Shown piece by piece: positions 26,901-34,115 of a DNA stretch of 38,921 nt. Positions within the stretch are counted from its first letter, which is position 1. Each line of letters opens with the position of its first letter. The position numbers and the translations under genes were made by a program. The notes beneath the pieces were generated by a model that had not been told where the DNA came from, did not search any database, and saw only the letters and a program-made list of their open reading frames with translations. Source of the DNA: Verrucomicrobiota bacterium (GTDB lineage: Bacteria; Verrucomicrobiota; Verrucomicrobiia; Opitutales; Opitutaceae); NCBI GenBank assembly GCA_030604905.1, contig JAUVVA010000024.1, positions 1 to 38,921 of the forward strand, read 5' to 3'.

Positions 26901-27153
26901 CGACATCATCCGCACCGAGGAAAGCTTCGAGGTGCGCCGCAACGGGACCAGCCTGGTCAAGATCACCCTCAAAGCCGACCGCTCCGTCTCCGTCACCCCC
27001 GCCGACGCCCTCGCCTGGGATCCCGTCGAGGGACCCTTCGGCCGCCGCGGCGGTTCGCTCAACCGCGTCTGGGCCGCCGGCCGCTTCGGCATCGGCGCCC
27101 CCTTCGCCGACCAGAGCCACCTCCAGCTCGACGACATCATTCTCATCGAATAG
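23917..27153 (+). CDS. Secreted heparinase II/III-like protein, paralogue 2, with Ig-like and LamG-type C-terminal domains
   Basis: 1078 residues. Signal peptide with core WTLVIGHWSFAAAPA. Residues 1 to about 672 align with the upstream gene throughout, by eye at roughly three quarters identity, including WNPEGYGYTLYPAQFTY (E255) and GGHAAPDGLGFRLWGLG. The extra 400 residues contain two Ig-like/cadherin-like modules (about 673-770 starting PRLTITQPAPDAFFSGG, and about 770-860 starting HPPVLSLSSPASGS). A concanavalin/LamG-like domain follows to the end (about 875-1078, SDLAAWTRETEWRVSLEDEDG). These extras probably bind glycan or cell surface. Gain in this copy or loss in the other after tandem duplication are both possible. 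Gap to the previous gene is 22 bp. Confidence 0.82.
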   Translation: MLPTRLLRLLRLCLVHWTLVIGHWSFAAAPAESHPRLFLDEAAVAAVRARAATPQGRRLVESIRWMRDEGDPFGLDSRKAFGNNAALYLATGERAHADLARDEFLFYLSQTEVWANPSFRSLSRGAIARGAAITYDLCHPAWVGQKVPASVTFRGETRPLPAELVGRDLNTVASRALFESGRALVQSGGREWPGNTKLGNNWFAVRFGSALLALLACDEPEEEIRPHYETALRHLRTHLQTAYSTHPRAGGWNPEGYGYTLYPAQFTYPAALALSRLRGVHLADEIPALRLNFAALYHGLLALPMRFPGPLLGLHPDFTDDNANWIGEGVANLAFAFAPPEQHPALRWIYRRSFGDLGDARYDTASSGGLWGLLFLDFDGPEQNPAEVPAFGGLNFADHHHGLFSFRKSFGDPAGADILGQFMAKTVLSAGGHAAPDGLGFRLWGLGVPWAVGSGRTTKAAGQNTVFPGEPDDAGNSSQVHRVIDSYLRPAGGGYVVATSQPFSDVGVRNHVRRFIADYRPETGAEAAWIVADTSVNGRIWRMNTVGPLEDGRPYNVITHDSAAATFTIENQFTGHRLVARVLHPARPVFRTGTFKRGSAMSAPLDLKSRGATSPENAWIDFPSDDGAFVVAFTLLRKGRSAPNISSTVAAGGTREIRVGRAHYTLAGETIRVAGWERPRLTITQPAPDAFFSGGEQSVPVSGRAATASGKPVAAISLSVPGQSPVPGRISGDAWSVDSPRLPLGAHTLLVRVVDADGGYTEQNLPVRITRSHPPVLSLSSPASGSILASDEALVFSGRVSDPDGPLPAAVELLGGEQNTLVRAAPAPDGSFSLTLPAARFTPGRHRFTLRAADSSDDLTELGPIELLASRPFSDASPYSDLAAWTRETEWRVSLEDEDGNLRYTISPSQGYRLRRALAYLPDRTITGPFHLRLKLRLRSPESVFQVRFGRDSYLTLGGPAASGPHAFLGFSAAGERAIARLKQPAIPDLEWHELDIIRTEESFEVRRNGTSLVKITLKADRSVSVTPADALAWDPVEGPFGRRGGSLNRVWAAGRFGIGAPFADQSHLQLDDIILIE
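23964..23995 (+). repeat. 7-bp tandem repeat (TTGGTCA type) encoding signal-peptide core
   Basis: Units TTGGACA, TTGGTCA, TTGGGCA, TTGGTCA, then TTCGCCG, encoding the repeated peptide LVIGHWS in the second heparinase paralogue; one unit more than in paralogue 1. Confidence 0.8.
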
Positions 27154-27178
27154 CCGCCCGCGCCTCGCATCGCCCTGG

Positions 27179-28666
27179 ATGCACTTCCCCGCGCCCACGC
27201 TCTCCTCCGACTCGCTCCTCCTCGACCGCGCCTGGCGCGTCGCCACCGGCGATCTCGTGGGCAACCTCCAGCCCGCCCGCGCCGGGCTCGCCGAGCCCGG
27301 CTCGCCCGTCCTTCACGCCGGCCTGACCTACGAATCCTGGACGCGCGACGCCGCCATCAACGTCTGGAACGGCCTCCCCGCCCTCTGGCCCGAGGTCGCC
27401 CGCTCCACCCTGCTCGACGAGCTTGCCCGCGACCCCGCCGGCCACCCGTATCCACGCGGTCAATACTGGGACGCCGTCCTCTGGGTCGTCGGCGCCTGGC
27501 GCCATTTCCTCTGGACCGGCGACCGCGCCTTCCTCGCCCTCGCCCGCGAGGCCTCCGAAAACTGGCTCGCCCGCATGGAGCGGGAGGAACTCGGCGAGGA
27601 CGGCCTCTTCCGCGGTCCCGCCTGCTACGGTGACGGCGTCAGCGCCTACGGCGACCGCTACGCCGATTGCGGAGGCAAGTCCTGCATCGCCGACTGGCCC
27701 CTGGCCCACCCCCGCGGACGCCACCCCCGCGGCGTCGGCCTCCCCCTTCGCACCCTCTCCACCAACTGCCTCTACTACGAGGCCCACCGCATCCTCGCGG
27801 CCATGCGCGCCGCGCTGGGCCTCCCGCCCCCTCCCTCCGCGGTCGCGCACGCCGAGCGGCTCCGCTCCGCCATCCTTCGCCACCTCCACGACCCCGCCAC
27901 CGGCCGCTTCCTCTATTACCGGGACCCTCAAGGCGTCGACCCCCGCCAGGAAGGCATGGGCCTCGCCTTCGCGCTCCTCTTCGACCTCGCGCCCGACCCC
28001 GCCGCGCTCCTCGCCGCCACCCACCTCACGCCCCACGGCCTGCCCTGCCTCTGGCCCACCTACCCTCGCTACGCCGGCGACACCGACGACGGCCGCCGCG
28101 CGCGCTACGGCCGCCACAGCGGCCTCGTCTGGCCCCAGATTCAGGCGCTCTTCGCCGACGGCGCCGCCCGTCACGGTCGCCACGATCTCGCCTTCGCCGA
28201 ACTGGACCGCCTCGCGGAGAAAGCCGTGCGCGACGCCGGCTTCTTCGAGTGCTACCACCCCGACGACGGCCTCCCCGAGGGCGGCGTCCAGGAAATCGAT
28301 CCCGGCGCGCCCGCCGACTGGCACGCCTGGTGCCTGCGGGAACGCCACGAGACGCTTCCCGGCGGCCCGCTCCTTCGCTGGGTGTCCCAGCCTCGCGTCT
28401 CCTGGGGCGCCACAGGCTTCATCCGCCTCCTGCTCCACCTCTGCGCCGGCCTTCGTCCCGAGCCCGACCGCCTGCTCGTCAGCCCTCGCCTCCCTCCCGG
28501 CGTCTCCCGCCTGCGCCTCGACGGCCTCCGCTGGCACGCCGCCACGCTCGACCTCGAGATCACCCGCGAGCCCGCCCCGCCCCTCACCATCGACGGCAAC
28601 CCCGTCTTCGCCCTTCCGGCCACCCTCGCCGGGCGCCGCCGCGTCGTCGCCCATTGCCCCGCATGA
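27179..28666 (+). CDS. Six-hairpin (alpha/alpha)6 glycosidase-like protein, GH63/debranching-enzyme type
   Basis: 495 residues, no signal peptide. The segment LTYESWTRDAAINVWNGLPALWPEVARS (about 49-76) matches the substrate pocket of six-hairpin glycosidases, in which the W-x-RD pair contacts sugar. PYPRGQYWDAVLWVVGAWRHF and LSTNCLYYEAHRI continue the hairpins. HSGLVWPQIQALFADGA and SWGATGFIRLLLHL near the end complete a fold like GH63, GH37 or glycogen-debranching C-terminal domains. Its catalytic acid cannot be assigned with certainty. The stop overlaps the GH10 start (ATGA). A role in trimming imported oligosaccharides is inferred from the neighbours. Confidence 0.65.
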   Translation: MHFPAPTLSSDSLLLDRAWRVATGDLVGNLQPARAGLAEPGSPVLHAGLTYESWTRDAAINVWNGLPALWPEVARSTLLDELARDPAGHPYPRGQYWDAVLWVVGAWRHFLWTGDRAFLALAREASENWLARMEREELGEDGLFRGPACYGDGVSAYGDRYADCGGKSCIADWPLAHPRGRHPRGVGLPLRTLSTNCLYYEAHRILAAMRAALGLPPPPSAVAHAERLRSAILRHLHDPATGRFLYYRDPQGVDPRQEGMGLAFALLFDLAPDPAALLAATHLTPHGLPCLWPTYPRYAGDTDDGRRARYGRHSGLVWPQIQALFADGAARHGRHDLAFAELDRLAEKAVRDAGFFECYHPDDGLPEGGVQEIDPGAPADWHAWCLRERHETLPGGPLLRWVSQPRVSWGATGFIRLLLHLCAGLRPEPDRLLVSPRLPPGVSRLRLDGLRWHAATLDLEITREPAPPLTIDGNPVFALPATLAGRRRVVAHCPA

Positions 28667-29808
28667 TTCATCACCCGCTCGCCCGCCTCCTCGCCGTGCT
28701 CTCCCTCTCTGCTCCACTCCACGCCTCCGAGCGCGGCGAGATCTCCCTGCGCGAGGCCTTCGCCGCCCACTTCTCCATCGGCTTCGGCACCGGCCAAACC
28801 AACGACGCCCGCTCCGCTCTCCTCCGCCACCACGCCACCTCGCTCACCTGCGAAAACGTCCTCAAGCCCCGCCCTCTCCGCCCCAGCCCGGAGCCCGGCG
28901 TCTTCGCTTGGGAACGCGCCGACGCCTGGCTCGCCTGGGTCGAGTCGCTCGGCCTCAAGCCCGTCGGCCACACCCTCGTCTGGAGTTACCAGATGCCCGA
29001 ATGGCTCCTCGAGCGCGCCCGCTCCGGCGCGCTCACCCGCGACGAAGCCCTCGCCTGGCAAGACGCGCACATCCGCGCCGTCCTCGCCCGCTACGGCGAC
29101 CGCATCCGCACCTGGGACGTGGTCAACGAAGCCCTCTCCGACGCGTCCTCCCCCGACACCTACCTGCGCGACGACCCCTGGCTGAATCTCGTCGGCGAGG
29201 ACGGTCTCGTCGCCGCCTTCCGCTCCGCCCGCGCCGCCGCGCCGCACGCCAAGCTCCTCTACAACGACTACAACCTCGAGCAGCGCGCCAAGCGCGCCCG
29301 CGCCCTCCGCCTCCTCCGCCGCCTCGAAGCCGAAGGCCTCCGCCCCGACGCCGTAGGCATCCAGGGCCACTGCACGCTCTCCGCCCCGCCCGCCGCCGAC
29401 TTCGAGGCCGCCATCCTCGAGCTCCACGCCGCCGGCTACCCCGTGCACATCACCGAACTCGACGTCTCCGTCTACGACTGGGCCCCGGGCGCCGACATCG
29501 GCGCCATGATGAAACGGCGCTACGATCCCGCCACCGATCTCGGCTACGACACGCTCCCGCCCGAGCTCCACGAACGTCTCGCCGCCCGCTACCGCGAGCT
29601 CTTCGCCGTCTTCCTCCGCCACGCCGACAAGCTCGAACGCGTCGCCTTCTGGAACGTGGACGACGGCCACACCTGGCTGCGCAACTGGCCCCTCCCCGGC
29701 CGCCCCAACCACCCGCTCCTCTTCGACGCGCAACAGCAGCCCAAGCCCGCGTTCCACGCCGTGCTCGGCCTCCTGCGTCCGAACGCGAGCCCCGCCCCCT
29801 CCCCCTGA
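28663..29808 (+). CDS. GH10 endo-beta-1,4-xylanase, secreted
   Basis: 381 residues. Signal peptide at about 1-22 (LARLLAVLSLSAPLHAS). A single GH10 TIM barrel: LTCENVLKPRPLRP, GHTLVW (102-107), acid/base E156 in WDVVNEAL, YNDYNLE, GIQGHCTL and nucleophile E265 in ITELDVSVYDW. The usual HTLVWHSQ reads HTLVWSYQ, so a His that lines the -1 subsite in typical xylanases is missing. The C-terminus ends KPAFHAVL as in the family. It would cut beta-1,4-xylan or mixed-linked xylose/glucose chains outside the cell. ATG 28663 overlaps the preceding TGA, and a gene for another secreted heparinase-like protein follows after 2 bp. Confidence 0.93.
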   Translation: MIHHPLARLLAVLSLSAPLHASERGEISLREAFAAHFSIGFGTGQTNDARSALLRHHATSLTCENVLKPRPLRPSPEPGVFAWERADAWLAWVESLGLKPVGHTLVWSYQMPEWLLERARSGALTRDEALAWQDAHIRAVLARYGDRIRTWDVVNEALSDASSPDTYLRDDPWLNLVGEDGLVAAFRSARAAAPHAKLLYNDYNLEQRAKRARALRLLRRLEAEGLRPDAVGIQGHCTLSAPPAADFEAAILELHAAGYPVHITELDVSVYDWAPGADIGAMMKRRYDPATDLGYDTLPPELHERLAARYRELFAVFLRHADKLERVAFWNVDDGHTWLRNWPLPGRPNHPLLFDAQQQPKPAFHAVLGLLRPNASPAPSP

Positions 29809-29810
29809 TC

Positions 29811-32423
29811 ATGAACTTCCTCCGTCATTGGGCCTTGGTCATTGGATCTTGGTCGTTCGCGGCCGCGCTCGCCGCCGCGCCGTCCCTCCCCGACGACGCC
29901 TTCCTCTCCTTTCCGCTCCAGGCCTTCTTCGCCGGCCGGACCGAGGCCGGCCAGGACAAGCCGCTCAACCTCTACCTCGTCCGCCGCGACGGCCGCTGGG
30001 CCTCCGGCCTCGGCACCGCCACCATCAAGGGCAAAGCAATCTGGAACACCGCGCTCATGCCGGTGGATGTATCCGACCTATCGCTACAAGACGATCGTCT
30101 CGCCGGCCGACTGCGCATCACCCTCGTCCCCGACCCGTGGAAGCCGGACGACCGCCGCCCGCGCGTCGCCACCGTCGCGCTCGACGCCCGGGTTCTCCCG
30201 CCCGCGACGCCCGAGGCCCGCCCGCGCCTCGAAGGCACGTGGCGCTCCACCATCGGCGAGGACCCCGCCACGCTCGCCGCCGCCTTCCTGCGCCCCGAGG
30301 CCGCCGGCACCTTCGCCGCGACGCTCGGCCCCGCGCCCGACCACGCCGGCTCCGACGTCTCCTACGACCTCGCCCTCTACGATTTCCTGCCCACGCCCGG
30401 CCTCGACGCCCACCACGGCCGCCTCGCCCTTTCCCTCGGCCTCCGCGAGGCCCGTCTCGTCTCCGCCCGTCTGGGCAAGATGGATATCCGCCACCGCGCC
30501 TACGACTACCAACCGCTCCCCCTTCCCGCCGCGCCCGACGCCCTCGCCACCACGCCCGACAGCTTCTCCCTCACGCTTCCGCTCACCCTCGCCGACCTCG
30601 AAGGCGAGGAACGCACCCTCACCGTCCGCCTCGAAGGCCGCCGCGTCGTCAACTGGCTGGTCGGCGAATGGTCCACCAACGACGGTCGCTCCGGCTGGTT
30701 CCGCGGCAACGCCGCCCCCGGCGCGCACGTCCCCGAGTCCGACCCGCTCGCCGCCGACACCCGTCCCTGGTTCGCCCCCGCGCCCGGCCACCAACCCGTA
30801 GCCCCCGGCGAGCATCCGCGCCTCTTCTTCCGCAAATCCGACCTCCCCGAACTGCGCCGCCGCGCCGCCACGCCCGAGGGCCAGATCATCCTCGCCCGCC
30901 TCCGCCAATTGCTCGACGGGGCCGACGCCTCCACGCCCTGGCTCGACTTCAACCCCGCCACCCGCGCCTACGAGAACAACAAGTTCCGCGCCCGCCCCGG
31001 ATCCTACTCGATCTCGCACGCCGCCGGCCACGGTTTCTTGTATCAGCTTTCTGGTGACGCCCGCCACGCCGAGCTCGCCCGCGCCTGCGTGGACGCCGCC
31101 CTCGAAGGCCGGCGCAACCACGATGACCGCTACGCCTACCTCGCCCCCGGCGGCGAACTCCGCGCCGGCCCCACCCTCGCCTGGCTCGCAGTCGCCTACG
31201 ACCTCTGTTACGAGGCCTGGCCCGAGGACTACCGCCGGCACGTCGCCCGCGCCCTCGTCGACTACGCCGACCAGCGCGGCGGCGAGTGGAACACCCCCGA
31301 GGGCATCACCTTTCGCCGGATGGTTCTCACCCCCAAGCACGGCCCCGCCTCGAATCACTTCGGCGCCGTCGTCGGTGGCGCCGGCCTGGTCGTGCTCGCC
31401 CTCCTTGACGACCCCGGCCTCGACCATGCCCTGCTCCGCCGCTACCTCGCCATCCTCGAGCGCAACGTCGTCCGCCACCTCTCCGCCGGCTGGGGCGACG
31501 GCGGCTACTACGCCGAGGGCTGGGGCGCCTCGCGCGTCGGCACCCAGGGCGCCTTTCTCCCCTTTCTCCAGGCCCTGCGCGTCGCCGCCGGACGCGACTA
31601 CGTGAACGTCGAGCGCCCCAACGCCTCCTACGTCACGATGATCCCGCGCACCCACCTCGTGCTCGGGCCTCCCGCCGTCTTCCCCTACCGCTCCAGCATG
31701 GGCCCCACTTACGGCCGTCCGGAAATCGGCCACGCCTCCCAGCGCGAAGGCTTCTCCCACGGCGGCTATTTTTCCGAAGGCTTCGGCGCCGTCGCCGACC
31801 GCCACAAGCCCGCCCTCCTCTGGACCCACGCGCGCCTCTTCGCCGACGACCCCTTCGACCTCGCGAGCCTCTACCCGCACCGCGCCATGCTCGCGCTCAT
31901 CAACTGGCCCACCTTCACCGGCCTCGCCGCCGAGAACCCCGCGACCGCCCTGCCCCTCGCCGTTCGCGACCAGCTCCACGACCACTTCGCCTTCCGCAAC
32001 CGCTTTCACGACGACGACGACATCCTCGTCACCGCGCTGCTCCGACCCGTCTCCGGCACCCGCCCCCGCGAGATCATGGTCTGGGGCCTCGGCGGCCTCC
32101 GCCTCGAGCTTGGCGAACCACCCCGCGCCGCCCGCGTCACGAGCTACCATGCCGCCGCCGATGGTTCCGCGCGCCTCGTCACCACGGAAGACTTCGCCCT
32201 TACCGTGGACTACTCGCGCGCCTCCGGCGCCGACGCCGTGGTCATCGTCCGCGGCGCCTCCGCTCCGAAACCGCTCCCCGCCGCCGCCGCGCCCCGCGCC
32301 CGCCTCGTCGAGATCGGCCCCTACCGCGTCCTCACCCTCTCCGCCGCGGGCACTCACCCCGAAGCCACGCTCGACGGCGACACCCTCGTCCTCGGCGCCC
32401 ACCGTCTCCGCCTCGCGCCATGA
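29811..32423 (+). CDS. Secreted heparinase II/III-like protein with N-terminal beta domain
   Basis: 870 residues. Signal peptide at about 1-24 with repeat-encoded core HWALVIGSWSFAAALA. Residues about 25-330 are beta-rich and unassigned. From about 335 (HPRLFFRKSDLPELRRRA) the heparinase-like toroid begins, with SNHFGAVVGGAGLVVLALL and GGYYAEGWGASRVGTQGAF (E569 in the YxEG segment). The expected HGHAD-type motif near the C-terminus is not obvious; HDDDDILVTALLRP lies in that area. It is more divergent from the paralogue pair at 21876 and 23917 than they are from each other. It ends ATGA, overlapping the esterase gene. Likely a polysaccharide lyase; target unknown. Confidence 0.75.
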   Translation: MNFLRHWALVIGSWSFAAALAAAPSLPDDAFLSFPLQAFFAGRTEAGQDKPLNLYLVRRDGRWASGLGTATIKGKAIWNTALMPVDVSDLSLQDDRLAGRLRITLVPDPWKPDDRRPRVATVALDARVLPPATPEARPRLEGTWRSTIGEDPATLAAAFLRPEAAGTFAATLGPAPDHAGSDVSYDLALYDFLPTPGLDAHHGRLALSLGLREARLVSARLGKMDIRHRAYDYQPLPLPAAPDALATTPDSFSLTLPLTLADLEGEERTLTVRLEGRRVVNWLVGEWSTNDGRSGWFRGNAAPGAHVPESDPLAADTRPWFAPAPGHQPVAPGEHPRLFFRKSDLPELRRRAATPEGQIILARLRQLLDGADASTPWLDFNPATRAYENNKFRARPGSYSISHAAGHGFLYQLSGDARHAELARACVDAALEGRRNHDDRYAYLAPGGELRAGPTLAWLAVAYDLCYEAWPEDYRRHVARALVDYADQRGGEWNTPEGITFRRMVLTPKHGPASNHFGAVVGGAGLVVLALLDDPGLDHALLRRYLAILERNVVRHLSAGWGDGGYYAEGWGASRVGTQGAFLPFLQALRVAAGRDYVNVERPNASYVTMIPRTHLVLGPPAVFPYRSSMGPTYGRPEIGHASQREGFSHGGYFSEGFGAVADRHKPALLWTHARLFADDPFDLASLYPHRAMLALINWPTFTGLAAENPATALPLAVRDQLHDHFAFRNRFHDDDDILVTALLRPVSGTRPREIMVWGLGGLRLELGEPPRAARVTSYHAAADGSARLVTTEDFALTVDYSRASGADAVVIVRGASAPKPLPAAAAPRARLVEIGPYRVLTLSAAGTHPEATLDGDTLVLGAHRLRLAP
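29828..29862 (+). repeat. 7-bp tandem repeat (TTGGTCA type) encoding signal-peptide core
   Basis: Units TTGGGCC, TTGGTCA, TTGGATC, TTGGTCG, then TTCGCGG, encoding LVIGSWSFAAA in the secreted protein starting at 29811. Confidence 0.78.
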
Positions 32424-33547
32424 ACCGCCGCGCCGCCCTCGCTCTCCTCGCCGCGCTGCCCTTCGCCCTGCGCGCAGCCACCGACTCCAACCCCGCCGCG
32501 CCCGCGTCCGCACCGGATCTCGCCGAACATCCCCACTGGCCCCTCGGCTTCCGCCTGCCCGACGCCTTCGTCGTCCGCCGCCCCGACAAGCGCCCGCCCC
32601 GCGCCGACATCCTCCTCTGGCTCCCGCCCTCCACCTCGCCGCGCGCACTGCTGATCATCCCCGAAAACTCCGACTCGAAACACTTCGGCGAATACGGGCC
32701 CCTGCGCGAGGTCGCCTCGCGCCACGGCCTCGCCATCGCCTATCTCCGCGGCGCGGTTCAACCCGGCGTCGAGGACCAGCCCGCCCCGGCCGACCCCGCG
32801 CGCCTCCCGCGACTCCTCGACGAACTGGCCGCCCTCGCCGGCCTCCCCGCCCTTCGCCACGCGCCCTGGATCGTCTTCGGCAAATCGTCCCGCGGCCGCC
32901 TCCCCTTCCGCACCGCCTGGCTCCACCCGGAGCGTGTCATCGCCACCGTTTCCTACCACGCCGAGACTCCTCCGTATCCGCCCGCCGACTACGCCGTTTC
33001 CCCGCCGGACGGCTTCACCCCGCTCCACGTGAACATCAACGGCGCCACCGAGTGGGGCGGCACCTGGCACCGCCACGTCCGCCCCGCCCTCCTCGGCTAC
33101 CGCGCCCACACCGGCTGGCTGCCTCATCAAGTGGTCGTCCCCGGCGTCGGCCACGGCGACTACGCCGACGTCCACGGCAGCCCCGGCTGGGGCAAACCCT
33201 TCCCCGACCGGGTCACCTGCGTCGAGGTCTGGGACTACCTCGCGCTTTTCATCGACCGCGCCCTGCGCCTCCGCCTCCCCGACTCCGGCTCGCCCTCCAT
33301 GGCCGAAACCCCGCCCGCCCTGCGCGCCGTAAACGAGGCGGACGGCTGGCTGCTTTCCCCCGCCGCCATCGACGCGCTCCTCGCGGGAGGCTCCACCGAA
33401 GCCGCTATCCGCCCCGCCCACGAAGTGCCGCCCGAGTCGCGCCTCGACCACTTCTGGCTCCCCGACGAAACCCTCGCCCGCGCCTGGCTCCGCCTCCACG
33501 CGCCACGGGGCTGGAGTGAAGGACGCAGCGAAGCGGAGACAGCGTAG
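32420..33547 (+). CDS. Secreted alpha/beta-hydrolase, putative carbohydrate esterase
   Basis: 375 residues. Signal peptide at about 1-20 (MNRRAALALLAALPFALRAA). The fold is alpha/beta hydrolase-like: ALLIIPENSDS, then the nucleophile elbow FGKSSRGRLPF (about 153-163) with Ser in a GxSxG-like context (GKSSRG), and a late His in VVPGVGHGDYADVHG (about 235-249) that may complete the triad. It could remove acetyl or other ester groups from xylan or pectin, fitting the neighbouring GH10 and lyase-like genes. ATG 32420 overlaps the upstream TGA. The last dozen codons (GWSEGRSEAETA) run into a low-complexity repeat that continues past the stop, so the native C-terminus may have been replaced. Confidence 0.7.
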   Translation: MNRRAALALLAALPFALRAATDSNPAAPASAPDLAEHPHWPLGFRLPDAFVVRRPDKRPPRADILLWLPPSTSPRALLIIPENSDSKHFGEYGPLREVASRHGLAIAYLRGAVQPGVEDQPAPADPARLPRLLDELAALAGLPALRHAPWIVFGKSSRGRLPFRTAWLHPERVIATVSYHAETPPYPPADYAVSPPDGFTPLHVNINGATEWGGTWHRHVRPALLGYRAHTGWLPHQVVVPGVGHGDYADVHGSPGWGKPFPDRVTCVEVWDYLALFIDRALRLRLPDSGSPSMAETPPALRAVNEADGWLLSPAAIDALLAGGSTEAAIRPAHEVPPESRLDHFWLPDETLARAWLRLHAPRGWSEGRSEAETA

Positions 33548-33600
33548 CCCGGAGCCGCAGGCGGAGGGTGAGCCCGCAGGGCGAACCATACGCGGAGAGT
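33519..33600 (+). repeat. GC-rich low-complexity repeat at the end of the esterase gene
   Basis: The stretch consists of recurring GCAGCGAAGCGGAG-like words. It supplies the last esterase codons and its stop, then continues into the gap up to the inverted-repeat element at 33606. Confidence 0.4.
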
Positions 33601-33605
33601 ATTTT

Positions 33606-33782
33606 AACCCGGATTCCGCGATTGTCCCGGCGGAGTATCGCGCGAGGTGGTGAGGCGGAAGATCGTCGCGGAATCCCGACGTGTCCCGTTCCGCGGGAGA
33701 AGGTGCATGGAGCGGATGACGCGGCGAGCTGGCGGCCACCAGCTTGGGTGAGACGACCCGCGACAACCGCGGATTCCGGGTT
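33606..33782 (+). mobile_element. 177-bp MITE-like element with 21-bp imperfect terminal inverted repeats
   Basis: The left end (33606-33626, starting AACCCGGATTCCGCG) matches the reverse complement of the right end (33762-33782, starting GACAACCGCGGATTC) at 19 of 21 positions. Inside are two further perfect hairpins: CGCGGAA/TTCCGCG (33667-33695) and AGCTGG/CCAGCT (33727-33744). No target-site duplication is evident and no transposase is encoded. A minus-strand ORF through it looks like a by-product. The element could be a non-autonomous transposon or a structured RNA. The rest of the 568-bp gap (33548-34115) holds repeat sequence before it, and plain sequence with an AT-richer patch (about 33935-33980) after it. 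Confidence 0.6.
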
Positions 33783-34023
33783 TGAACGAGGGCCCCGCCG
33801 AAGGGTGCCGCGCGATCACCCCAATGCAATTACCGCTTGATCGATAAATCCACGACCATCCCGCGCAACCACTGATCCACCCCTGCGCGTTGCCGTCACA
33901 CCCCGGCACCGATCAGGCCTGCACGATCCACTCAAATCCGCTCACATAAAACAGTAAAATAATACCCGCCATTAGTTGTCCTCACCGCTTCAGGCTTTTC
34001 GCCGCGCTCCGAGCGCCTCATTC

Positions 34024-34038
34024 ACTTGACCGTTACAC
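34024..34038 (+). promoter_or_regulatory. Operator-like site 3 of three
   Basis: ACTTGACCGTTACAC, sharing 12 of 15 positions across all three sites (2125, 18273, 34024). It lies 77 bp before the start of the haem-domain protein and just after an AT-richer patch that could hold the promoter. Confidence 0.5.
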
Positions 34039-34115
34039 CTCCCGCTTTGCTTGGTCTACCCCCTTGCGACCGAGCCGCCACGCGGATTCCTCCCCTCAAC
34101 CCCACCTCGGTTCCC

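Noticed and set aside
33604-33909. A 101-codon minus-strand ORF in the gap before the haem-protein gene
   Set aside because: It runs through both ends of the inverted-repeat element and shows no domain or sensible composition; it is better explained as a by-product of the repeat.
33935-33980. AT-richer patch considered as a mapped promoter
   Set aside because: Words such as TAAAAT are present, but no matched -35 and -10 pair could be chosen with confidence; it is mentioned only as a possible promoter area.
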